Shown piece by piece: positions 1-5,916 of a DNA stretch of 9,737 bases. Each line of letters opens with the position of its first letter. Positions within the stretch are counted from its first letter, which is position 1. The notes below the pieces were generated by a model. That model saw only the letters and a list, made by a program, of their open reading frames with translations, was not told the DNA's origin and ran no database searches. The translations under genes and the position numbers were made by a program. This DNA is from JACDBD01 sp050743385 (lineage in GTDB: Bacteria > Actinomycetota > Acidimicrobiia > IMCC26256 > JACDBD01), in the NCBI GenBank assembly GCA_050743385.1, contig JBOGFJ010000027.1:1-9737 (forward strand), given 5' to 3'.

Positions 1-767
1 ACATCGGGCCGCACCCCCTCGACGGCCAGGGCCTTGAGCAGCTCGACGAGCAGCAGGGGGTTGCCGCCGGTCGCCGAGTGGCACGCGGCCGAGAACGCGG
101 GCGCGGCGTCCTGACCCAGGCGTTCGCGCACGAGGGCCGATGCCGAGTCCACGCTCAGCGGGCGGGGCCGGATCGCGACGGTGAGCGGGTCACCGGCGAT
201 CTCACCGACGAGTGCTGCATCGACGCCCGGTTGCGCGGGACGCAGGCTGGCCAGCACGAGCACGGGCAGCCCCTCCAACCGGCGGACCAGGTACGCGAGA
301 AAGCGCAACGACGCCCGATCGCACCAGTGCAGGTCGTCCACGGCGAGCAGGACCGGGCCGTCGACACTCAAGTTGACGGTGAGCCAGTACAGCCCGTGCA
401 TGGACGCGAACGAGCGGTCGGCGTCGTCCTCGCGGTCCGGGCTCAGCTCGAAGACGGCGCGCGCCGCGTCGGCCGCTCCCGTGAACAGGGACTCGTCGCT
501 TCCCGCCAGTGCAGGCTCGAACAACTGGCGCGCGATGCCGAACGCGAACTCGCGCTCGAGCTCTCCGCCGCGTGCGCTCAGGAGCCGCACGCCGGTGCCG
601 GCGGCGCGTCGCCGGGCCGCGGTCATCAGCTGGGACTTGCCGATGCCCGCCGCGCCCTCGATGAGCCCGACGCCCGCCTCACCGGCAACGGCCGCGTCGA
701 TCAGGGTCCTGAGCGTCGCCAGCTCCTGCTCCCGCTCGAGCAGACCGGTCGCGTCGGCTCCGTTCAC
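1..767 (-). CDS. LuxR-family/AAA-type ATPase regulator, N-terminal part (runs off left edge)
   Basis: This leftward gene is open at the window edge, so only about 255 N-terminal residues are visible. Translating the minus strand gives a conserved start (LLERE), a Walker A P-loop (GAAGIGKS, about residues 38-45), a Walker B segment (VLLAVDDLHW, about 139-148) and, near the edge, the TGGNPLLLVELL motif. This order is typical of the signal-transduction ATPase (STAND/AAA) module of large LuxR-type (LAL) regulators, which usually run to about 900 residues and end in a DNA-binding helix-turn-helix. That C-terminal part is outside the window, so the DNA-binding role is inferred. I chose the GTG at 767 because it leaves eight residues before the conserved LLERE. 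In-frame alternatives are GTG 788, which has a GGAG just upstream, and ATG 809. The gene diverges from the GDPD gene across about 130 bp. Its ligand and targets cannot be deduced. Confidence 0.85.
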   Translation of the reverse strand, partial: MNGADATGLLEREQELATLRTLIDAAVAGEAGVGLIEGAAGIGKSQLMTAARRRAAGTGVRLLSARGGELEREFAFGIARQLFEPALAGSDESLFTGAADAARAVFELSPDREDDADRSFASMHGLYWLTVNLSVDGPVLLAVDDLHWCDRASLRFLAYLVRRLEGLPVLVLASLRPAQPGVDAALVGEIAGDPLTVAIRPRPLSVDSASALVRERLGQDAAPAFSAACHSATGGNPLLLVELLKALAVEGVRPD

Positions 768-853
768 GCCTGACCCGCCGTCATGCACCGCGCTCCATGA
801 AGACGACATTAGGCACACCGCACGCGACCGAGGCCGTTCCGCTGTTCCGACCA

Positions 854-881
854 GTGACGCGACGGTGACAGCGCGTACCAT
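854..881 (+). promoter_or_regulatory. Possible promoter of the GDPD gene
   Basis: A -35-like GTGACG (854-859) and a -10-like TACCAT (876-881) are separated by 16 bp and lie about 20 bp before the GTG start at 902. GTGAC recurs at 865-869, eleven bases after the first copy, so the same stretch holds a one-helical-turn direct repeat that could bind an activator. The matches to consensus are only partial (about 4 of 6 each), so this is a weak call. Confidence 0.25.
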
Positions 882-901
882 CACGCTCTCTGTCGATCGA
901 G

Positions 902-1759
902 GTGACGGCGTCGTCCATCGCCCAGCTGCTGGCACGTGACGAACCGTTGCTGATCGCGCATGCGGGCGGGAACTTCGATGCGCCGCAGGAGACGATGTAC
1001 GCCTATCGACGGGCCGCCGAGGTCGGCAGCGACGTGCTCGAGCTCGACGTCATGCTGACGGCCGACGACGTGCTGGTGGTGCACCACGACGACACCGTCG
1101 ACCGCCTCACCAACGGCACCGGTGCGATCGCCGACATGACCGTGGCCGAGGTCCAGTTGCTCGACGCCGCGTACTGGTTCATCCCGGGGTCCTCTCCGTC
1201 TGGTGATCGCCCCGGCGCGGAGTACGAGCTGCGCGGTGCTCGCACGGACGACGTCGATCCTCCCGCCGGGTTCTCGGCCGATGACTTCCGTATCCCGACG
1301 TTCCGTGAGGTCGCCGAGGCCTTCCCCGAGCTGCCACTCGACGTGGAGATCAAAGGCGCAGGCCCCGGTGCGGCCAGTGCGGTCGACGTGCTCGCCGTCG
1401 AGCTCGGAGCGCTCGGTCGGGTCGACTCGACGGTCGTGGTGTCGTTCGAGGCTGCCATCGTGGAGCTGATGCGCCGCCGGCTGCCCGAGGTGGCACTCAG
1501 CCCCGGTCTCGACACGCTGGCGGCCTGGGTGATGTCGAGCGATCCACTGGGCGACTACGCGGTCGTCCAGATCCCACCCTCCTACGAGGGGATCGAACTG
1601 GTCGGGCCGGTCGTGGAGCGCGCCCACGCTGAGGGGACCGCGGTGTGGGTCTGGCCCAACGACCCGGACACGCAGGAGAACACGGAGTACTACCAGGAGC
1701 TGATCGACGCGGGCGTCGACGGGGTGATCGCCGCCAGCCCGAGCAGCTGGCCGCGCTAG
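902..1759 (+). CDS. Glycerophosphodiester phosphodiesterase (GDPD family)
   Basis: Predicted to hydrolyse glycerophosphodiesters, the deacylated products of phospholipids, to glycerol-3-phosphate and an alcohol. The 285-residue protein shows the GDPD TIM-barrel signature: IAHAGG with the first catalytic His at about H20, LELDV with the metal ligands E48 and D50, VVHHDDT with the second His at about H62, IPTFREV at 131-137, and LDVEIKG with E149 and K151. The C-terminal barrel ends in VWVWPND and a GVDGVIA motif. The HAGG form replaces the commoner HRG, and PQET (28-31) stands where many relatives have PENT. An insert of about 35 residues lies between the second His region and the IPTF motif. 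There is no signal peptide, so it should act in the cytoplasm. The GTG start at 902 has only a weak GAG upstream. Its neighbour on the left is divergent, and it ends before a region of hairpins. It may supply phosphate or glycerol-3-phosphate. Confidence 0.9.
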   Translation: MTASSIAQLLARDEPLLIAHAGGNFDAPQETMYAYRRAAEVGSDVLELDVMLTADDVLVVHHDDTVDRLTNGTGAIADMTVAEVQLLDAAYWFIPGSSPSGDRPGAEYELRGARTDDVDPPAGFSADDFRIPTFREVAEAFPELPLDVEIKGAGPGAASAVDVLAVELGALGRVDSTVVVSFEAAIVELMRRRLPEVALSPGLDTLAAWVMSSDPLGDYAVVQIPPSYEGIELVGPVVERAHAEGTAVWVWPNDPDTQENTEYYQELIDAGVDGVIAASPSSWPR

Positions 1760-1776
1760 TCGACGAAGCTGGTACG

Positions 1777-1797
1777 GCCCGGCCTCCCGAGCCGGGC
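1777..1797 (+). terminator. Hairpin 18 bp after the GDPD stop
   Basis: GCCCGGC (1777-1783) and GCCGGGC (1791-1797) form a perfect 7-bp stem around a 7-nt loop. It is followed by TTCCCG rather than a T-run. Its position just after the GDPD stop codon fits a transcription terminator of the T-poor kind common in high-GC genomes. Confidence 0.4.
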
Positions 1798-1837
1798 TTC
1801 CCGAAACCGCAACCGAACGGTCACGGAACCACAGCCC

Positions 1838-1873
1838 CGCCCGAGCAGACTCCGCTCCAGAACGGCTCGGGCG
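1838..1873 (+). terminator. Second hairpin in the GDPD to response-regulator gap
   Basis: CGCCCGAGC (1838-1846) and GCTCGGGCG (1865-1873) are perfect 9-bp inverted arms around an 18-nt loop, followed directly by TCTT. It could be a second terminator of the GDPD transcript or part of a structured leader of the following operon. The sequence does not decide between these. Confidence 0.4.
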
Positions 1874-1888
1874 TCTTGCCCCCCGTGC

Positions 1889-1918
1889 GGCCTCCGCCCG
1901 GTTCCCGACGGGGAGGCC
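1889..1918. repeat. Inverted repeat GGCCTCC / GGAGGCC
   Basis: Seven-base perfect arms at 1889-1895 and 1912-1918 enclose 16 nt. In such GC-rich DNA a 7-bp match could be chance, but it lies directly between two stronger hairpins. Confidence 0.3.
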
Positions 1919-1931
1919 CCCGGGTCGACCG

Positions 1932-1973
1932 ACGCGGGCCGGCGTGACTCGGGGGGAGAGCGCCGGCCCGCGT
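1932..1973. repeat. Strong 13-bp inverted repeat upstream of the response regulator
   Basis: The arms 1932-1944 (ACGCGGGCCGGCG) and 1961-1973 (CGCCGGCCCGCGT) are exact reverse complements. The 16-nt loop between them includes a purine run, GGGGGGAGAG. The hairpin ends 52 bp before the TTG start at 2026. It could be a terminator, an attenuator in the leader of the two-component operon, or a protein-binding dyad. A smaller stem, GGGAG/CTCCC, follows at 1987-2001. Confidence 0.55.
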
Positions 1974-2012
1974 GCTGTCTGCTGCCGGGAGCCGGTCTCC
2001 CCGGGCCATCAT

Positions 2013-2020
2013 GGAGGTGA
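2013..2020 (+). promoter_or_regulatory. Ribosome binding site that selects the TTG start at 2026
   Basis: GGAGGTGA is a near-perfect Shine-Dalgarno sequence 5 nt before the TTG at 2026. The in-frame ATG at 2020 overlaps it and the ATG at 2011 lies before it, so neither can use it. This makes TTG the most likely start of the response regulator. Confidence 0.7.
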
Positions 2021-2025
2021 TGGGC

Positions 2026-2718
2026 TTGACGATCCTGGCGGTCGAGGACGATGACCGGATCCGCACGACCATGCGGATGGTCCTCGAGGACGAGGGATTC
2101 GAGGTCAACGAGGCCGCCAGCGCCGAGGCGGCCCTCGATACCTTCGAGACCCAGGCGGTCGACCTGGTGCTGGTCGACATCATGCTGCCGGGGATGAACG
2201 GGTTCGATCTGTGCCGGTCACTGCGACGGGCGAGCGACGTGCCGATCGTGATGGTGACGGCCCGAGTCGACAGTCATGACGTCGTCGCCGGCCTCGAGGC
2301 TGGCGCCGACGACTACGTGCGCAAGCCGTTCGCAGCCAAAGAGCTGGCGGCGCGGATCCGAGCGCTGCTGCGCCGGATCCCACACCGCGACGACGAGCCC
2401 GGCACGACGGGGCAAGCGAGCGCGTTCCGCTTCGGTGACGTCGAGGTGATACCCGAGGCGGGAGTCGTACGGCGCGACGGAGAAGAGGTCGCCGTCACCA
2501 AGACGGAGTTCCGGCTGCTGTGCGAGTTGGCCCGAAACAGCGGAATTGTCATGAGCCGCGACCAGCTCCTCGAGCGAGTCTGGGGCTACGACTACTTCGG
2601 TGACCGGCGTCTCGTCGACTCGCACGTCCGCAGACTGCGCACGAAGATCGAGGACGATCCGTCCGAGCCCCGCTTCCTGCTCACGATGCGAGGGCTCGGC
2701 TACAAACTGCAACCGTGA
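2026..2718 (+). CDS. OmpR/PhoB-family response regulator (MtrA-like)
   Basis: A DNA-binding response regulator of 230 residues from the TTG start. The receiver domain (about 1-115) shows the acidic pocket D8/D9, the phospho-acceptor Asp at about D51 in LVLVDIMLPG, the switch Thr at about T78 in VMVTAR, and the conserved Lys at about K100 in YVRKPF. The C-terminal winged helix (about 130-230) carries LLERVWGYDYFGDRRLVDSH and the closing RGLGYK motif, both typical of the OmpR family. The wording resembles actinobacterial MtrA, and the following kinase and GerMN lipoprotein support that reading. Orthology would need a tree. The start was chosen for the strong SD at 2013-2020. The kinase gene begins 15 bp downstream, so the two are almost certainly co-transcribed. 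The upstream hairpins (1777-2004) may affect its expression. Confidence 0.93.
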   Translation: MTILAVEDDDRIRTTMRMVLEDEGFEVNEAASAEAALDTFETQAVDLVLVDIMLPGMNGFDLCRSLRRASDVPIVMVTARVDSHDVVAGLEAGADDYVRKPFAAKELAARIRALLRRIPHRDDEPGTTGQASAFRFGDVEVIPEAGVVRRDGEEVAVTKTEFRLLCELARNSGIVMSRDQLLERVWGYDYFGDRRLVDSHVRRLRTKIEDDPSEPRFLLTMRGLGYKLQP

Positions 2719-2733
2719 GCACTCCGACCTGAC

Positions 2734-4113
2734 GTGAGACTCCGGCCGGTGCGGACGCGCGGACTCCGCTTCCGGGTGACCGCGGCCTTCGCGCTCGTCG
2801 GCCTCCTGCTGTCGAGTGTCGTCGCGCTGCTCGCGTACACGTTCTCCGAGCACTATCTCGTTCGCCAGCGGGAGCGCTCGCTGCAACGGCAGGCGTATGT
2901 CGACGCGCGAGTGTTGCGCGATGACATCCAACTCACCGGCGACGCCGCCGCCGGACTGGAGTCGGTCGAACGATCGGTCGATTCGAGCGTGGTGCTCTCG
3001 ACCGACGGCGAGTGGCTCGGAACCTCCGTCGCGATCGGCAGGGATCAGCTCCCTGACGAGCTGCGGCGAGTGGTCGAGGGTGGAGAGCCGGCGCGCCAGC
3101 GTGTGCGCATCAACGACGAGCCCTGGTTCGTCGTCGGCTTCCCGATCTCCACTCTCGGAGCCGACTACTACGAGGCGTTCAAGCTCGACGAGCTCGATCG
3201 CACGCTCGATGTCCTGCGAGCGTCGCTGCTGGGCTCGGCCGCGTTGGCAACCGTCGTGGGCGGTCTCGTCGGAGTGTGGGCGAGCCGGAGACTCGTGCGG
3301 CCCGTCACCCAGGTCGCAGCGGCATCAGAGCGGGTAGCGGCCGGCGACCTCCAGACTCGTCTCGACGCGCAGGTCGACCCCGACCTCGACCGCCTGGTCA
3401 GCTCGTTCAACCGCATGGTCGACGCGCTCGGCCAGCGCATCGACCGCGACGCCCGCTTCGTGTCCGACGTCAGCCACGAGCTCCGGTCGCCGCTGACCGC
3501 GGTCGCGGCCGCCGCCGAGCTCCTGGAGGGACGACGTGACGAGCTACCAGAGCGGAGCCGGGTGGCGGTCGACCTGCTCGCGCTCGAGATCGATCGCCTG
3601 CGCCACATCGTCGAGGACCTCCTCGAGCTCAGCCGGGCCGACGCCGGTGTCGACGAGCTCGAGCTCGAGGCGGTCGACCTCGGCGAGCAGATTCGCCAGA
3701 CCCTCGGGCGCGATGACGATCGCGCTCGGGTCGAGGTCGACCCGGCACTCGTCGACACGCCGGCGCTGGTCGACAAGCGGCGTCTCGATCGCGTCCTGCT
3801 CAACCTGGTCGAGAACGCGCGCGCTCACGGCGGAGGTGTCACCTCCGTCGCCGTGCACCGACGCGACGGCGTCGTCAGGATCGAGGTCGAGGATGCCGGG
3901 CCGGGGGTCCCGGCGTCGGAGCGCACGCGCATCTTCGAGCGCTTCGCCCGGGGCGCAGCCTCGGGCCAGCGCCGCGCCGCCAACGGGTCGGGGCTCGGCC
4001 TGGCACTGGTCGCCGAGCACATGCGCATCCACGGCGGGCGCGTCTGGGTCGAGGACGCACCCGCTGAGCACGGCGCCCGCTTCGTGGTGGAGCTCCCTTG
4101 GCGTCCGGCATGA
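2734..4113 (+). CDS. Membrane sensor histidine kinase with HAMP domain (MtrB-like)
   Basis: This is the cognate sensor kinase of the preceding regulator, 459 residues from GTG 2734. TM1 lies at about 17-37. An extracellular sensor region of about 125 residues (38-163) follows, with no domain I can name, then TM2 at about 164-183 and a HAMP linker (184-236). The DHp domain has the H-box SDVSHELRSPL with the phosphorylated His at about H248. The catalytic ATPase domain shows the N-box (NLVENARAHG, N357/N361), G1 box (DAGPG, 388-391), F-box (IFERF, 400-404) and G2 box (GSGLGLAL, 418-425). All catalytic boxes are intact. The TGA stop overlaps the start of the lipoprotein gene, so translation is probably coupled. 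The sensor region looks shorter than that of MtrB, so the signal may differ. No strong SD precedes the GTG. Confidence 0.93.
   Translation: MRLRPVRTRGLRFRVTAAFALVGLLLSSVVALLAYTFSEHYLVRQRERSLQRQAYVDARVLRDDIQLTGDAAAGLESVERSVDSSVVLSTDGEWLGTSVAIGRDQLPDELRRVVEGGEPARQRVRINDEPWFVVGFPISTLGADYYEAFKLDELDRTLDVLRASLLGSAALATVVGGLVGVWASRRLVRPVTQVAAASERVAAGDLQTRLDAQVDPDLDRLVSSFNRMVDALGQRIDRDARFVSDVSHELRSPLTAVAAAAELLEGRRDELPERSRVAVDLLALEIDRLRHIVEDLLELSRADAGVDELELEAVDLGEQIRQTLGRDDDRARVEVDPALVDTPALVDKRRLDRVLLNLVENARAHGGGVTSVAVHRRDGVVRIEVEDAGPGVPASERTRIFERFARGAASGQRRAANGSGLGLALVAEHMRIHGGRVWVEDAPAEHGARFVVELPWRPA
4086..4092 (+). promoter_or_regulatory. Ribosome binding site for the lipoprotein gene
   Basis: GGTGGAG lies inside the end of the kinase gene, 5 nt before the TTG at 4098 and 17 nt before the ATG at 4110. 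The spacing favours the TTG start, although the ATG overlaps the kinase stop in the classic ATGA arrangement. Confidence 0.4.
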
Positions 4114-4706
4114 CGGCCTGGCTGCGGATACTCGGGATCGTCGGGCTGCTCGCCTCGGTGTCGGCGTGTGGCGTGAGGACGCAGTCGTCGCCGTCAGCGA
4201 TCGAGCGCGACGAGATCCCGTTCGGCCTTCTCGAGCCGGAGGCGGGGGCGGCGGTTCCCGACCTGGCCGGACCGGCCGCGGCCAGCGTCACGATCTACCT
4301 GGTCGGGTCGGACGGGCTCCTCCCGGTCGAGCGCGAGGTTGCGCACCCACCGGGGCCTCGGAACGCGCTGCGGGCACTGGCAGCGGGGCCGACGGTGGAA
4401 GAGTCGATGTTGGGTGTGCAGAGCGCCCTCGACCCCGAAGCGGCCCCGCCCTCGGTAGAGCGGGACGGCCGACGCATCATGGTGGAGCTTCGAGAGGGTT
4501 TCTTCACCGAAGGTGGCGCCCAGATCCCGGCGTTGGCGCAGATCGTCTACACGCTGACCGAGCTCGAGCCGGAGGCCCGGGTTCAGTTCCTCGTGGACGG
4601 TGCGCCCGCCGAGGTGCCGCGGGACGACGGCGTCCTCACCAGCCAGGCGGTCGACCGGAGCGACTACGCCACGCTGGCGTCCCCAGCCGCCGGAGTTGCC
4701 ACGTAG
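4098..4706 (+). CDS. Short GerMN-domain lipoprotein (LpqB-like)
   Basis: A predicted secreted lipoprotein of 202 residues (198 if it starts at ATG 4110). The N-terminus is a signal peptide (WLRILGIVGLLAS) ending in a lipobox, VSAC, with the lipidated Cys at about C24. The mature part holds a GerMN-type fold at about 63-172: VTIYLVGSDGLL, a block NALRALAAGPT, a basic GRRIMVEL strand, then ALAQIVYTLTEL and VQFLVDGAP. In mycobacteria and corynebacteria LpqB follows mtrAB and works with the MtrB sensor outside the membrane. Synteny suggests the same role here. LpqB proteins are usually about 550-600 residues with a beta-propeller after the GerMN domain. This one stops after GerMN with no sign of truncation by mutation, so it is a minimal version. 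The TTG start was chosen for the SD at 4086-4092. Confidence 0.82.
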   Translation: MASGMTAWLRILGIVGLLASVSACGVRTQSSPSAIERDEIPFGLLEPEAGAAVPDLAGPAAASVTIYLVGSDGLLPVEREVAHPPGPRNALRALAAGPTVEESMLGVQSALDPEAAPPSVERDGRRIMVELREGFFTEGGAQIPALAQIVYTLTELEPEARVQFLVDGAPAEVPRDDGVLTSQAVDRSDYATLASPAAGVAT

Positions 4707-4752
4707 TTGCCACACAACCCGCGCCGTGCCGGCACGACGGGAGTCGAGCCTT

Positions 4753-5028
4753 GTGGGCGTGGCACTGGCGGCGGACGACAACATTCGGATGTCGCGAACC
4801 GACATCGGCGGCCGTCAGATCGAGATCGTCGAGTCGGCCACCACCCGGTGGCTGTTCGAACCCGCCGAGCGACGGTTCCTGCGCCTGCCCCGCGGCACGG
4901 CGCTCGACGTGAGCGTGTTGGCGATGCCGTGGCAACCGTACGTCGACCGGCGTCCGGCCGATGATGGCCGTGGTGTCGTGGTGACGCTCGTGAGCGGCGG
5001 CTTGCTGCGGCTCAACTCCGCGCCCTGA
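4753..5028 (+). CDS. Small hypothetical protein (92 aa)
   Basis: I do not recognise this protein. The frame has strong G/C bias in third codon positions, like its neighbours, and lies in the same direction 46 bp after the lipoprotein gene. GTG 4753 has GGGAG (4739-4743) nine bases before it. GTG 4759 and ATG 4789 are later in-frame options. The sequence starts VGVALAADDNIRMSRTDIGG and goes on with short alternating hydrophobic stretches (RQIEIVES, RWLFEPAERRFLRLP, GVVVTLVSGGLLRL), suggesting a small beta-rich soluble domain. There is no signal peptide, transmembrane segment or cysteine. It could be an accessory of the two-component system or simply a neighbour. A long minus-strand frame overlaps it, but that frame lacks any recognisable motif. 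Confidence 0.6.
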   Translation: MGVALAADDNIRMSRTDIGGRQIEIVESATTRWLFEPAERRFLRLPRGTALDVSVLAMPWQPYVDRRPADDGRGVVVTLVSGGLLRLNSAP

Positions 5029-5055
5029 CGGCTCCCGTGCGTACGCTCTCATGGC

Positions 5056-5907
5056 ATGCCGGATGCGCCGGAGTCTCCGCCGGGGTTGGAGGAGGCACTC
5101 GACGAGCTCTACGCGGCCGCGCCCGACGACTTCATGACAGCTCGCAACGCCGTGCGCGACCGCCTTCGGGAAGCGGGCCAACCGGATGCCGCCAAGGAAG
5201 TTGCCCGCGCTCGGCGACCGACGACCGCCGCGTGGGCACTCAATCAGCTCGCGCGCGAGCACTCCGAGCTCGTCGAGGAGGTGCTCGACCGAACCCGCGA
5301 GCTCGAGGCTGCCCAGGCGCAGGCGGTGCCCGGACAGGCCGACGAGGTGCGACAAGCGATGACGGCGCGGCGACAGGCCCTGAGCGCCGCTGCCGACGCG
5401 GCCGTGGCGATCGCCGCCCGGATCACCGAGAAGGCACAGAACCACCGCGACCACATCATGGCGACGCTCGAAGCGGGGAGCCTCGACGAGGGCGGCGCGG
5501 CCGCGCTCCGAGCGGGTCGGCACGTACGCGACACGCCGGGCCGCGTCGGGTTCCCCACCGTGTCGGCAACCAAGCGCCCGGCGCGCCGTCGACCCGCGCC
5601 AGTGAACACGCCGGGCGCCGAGCAGGTCGGGCAGCAGGAGGGAGCGCGGGCCGAGCTTGAGGCGGCAGAGGAGGCGGCTCGCGCCGCAGCCGAACGGGCA
5701 GAAGCCGGAGCCGCCGCGGCCCGCGAGGCGGAGGAACGGGTGGCGGAGGCGGAGCGCGCCCTCGACCAGGCGAAGGCGCAGCTCCGCACCGCGAAGCGCG
5801 AGGCGCGCGACGCTCGGGGGAGCGTTCAAGGGCTGAAGCGCGCGGCCGGCGGCGCCGCCAAGGTTGCGGAGGCTGCCCGTCGCCGCCTCACCAACCTGGG
5901 CGGCTGA
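5056..5907 (+). CDS. Conserved coiled-coil protein of unknown function
   Basis: This 283-residue protein resembles, from memory, a widespread but uncharacterised actinobacterial protein type. The N-terminal module (about 11-67) has the pattern LDELYAAAPDDFMTARN, then LREAGQ and RRPTTAAWALNQLAR, which I regard as its hallmark. Residues 75-155 are helical. A basic proline-containing linker (about 172-184, KRPARRRPAPVN) leads into a long Ala/Glu/Arg coiled coil (about 196-256) and a basic tail. There is no signal peptide or transmembrane segment. The basic linker and tail would suit nucleic-acid binding or scaffolding, but this is a guess. It starts 28 bp after the small upstream gene with no SD. 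TACGCT (5042-5047) sits where a -10 box would give a leaderless transcript beginning at ATG 5056. The stop is 3 bp from the stop of the convergent phosphatase gene. Confidence 0.78.
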   Translation: MPDAPESPPGLEEALDELYAAAPDDFMTARNAVRDRLREAGQPDAAKEVARARRPTTAAWALNQLAREHSELVEEVLDRTRELEAAQAQAVPGQADEVRQAMTARRQALSAAADAAVAIAARITEKAQNHRDHIMATLEAGSLDEGGAAALRAGRHVRDTPGRVGFPTVSATKRPARRRPAPVNTPGAEQVGQQEGARAELEAAEEAARAAAERAEAGAAAAREAEERVAEAERALDQAKAQLRTAKREARDARGSVQGLKRAAGGAAKVAEAARRRLTNLGG

Positions 5908-5916
5908 CGATCAGCC
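5902..5916. terminator. Mini hairpin containing both stop codons of a convergent pair
   Basis: GGCTGA (5902-5907) and TCAGCC (5911-5916) form a perfect 6-bp stem with the 3-nt loop CGA. Each arm ends in the TGA stop codon of one gene. The stem is short and lacks T-runs, so it would at most be a weak bidirectional terminator. Confidence 0.35.

Noticed and set aside
78..939. Two plus-strand frames across the left edge
   Set aside because: They lie opposite the ATPase gene, whose minus-strand translation has Walker A and B motifs. The plus-strand products look like random Arg/Ser-rich shadows.
3648..3675. Palindromic GAGCTCGAGCTC run inside the kinase gene
   Set aside because: It encodes the Glu-Leu-Glu-Leu stretch in frame. 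Repeated GAG/CTC codons explain it, so I do not take it as a regulatory site.
3536..4912. Plus-strand open frame of 458 codons overlapping the kinase and lipoprotein genes
   Set aside because: It is the +1 shadow of the kinase and lipoprotein, both of which show full domain motifs. Its product is a low-complexity Ser/Arg string.
4636..5829. Long minus-strand open frame (397 codons) opposite the small hypothetical gene and the coiled-coil gene
   Set aside because: It has no recognisable motif, is rich in Arg/Gly/Leu as expected of an antisense frame in GC-rich DNA, and lies opposite a frame with better codon bias and a known N-terminal pattern.
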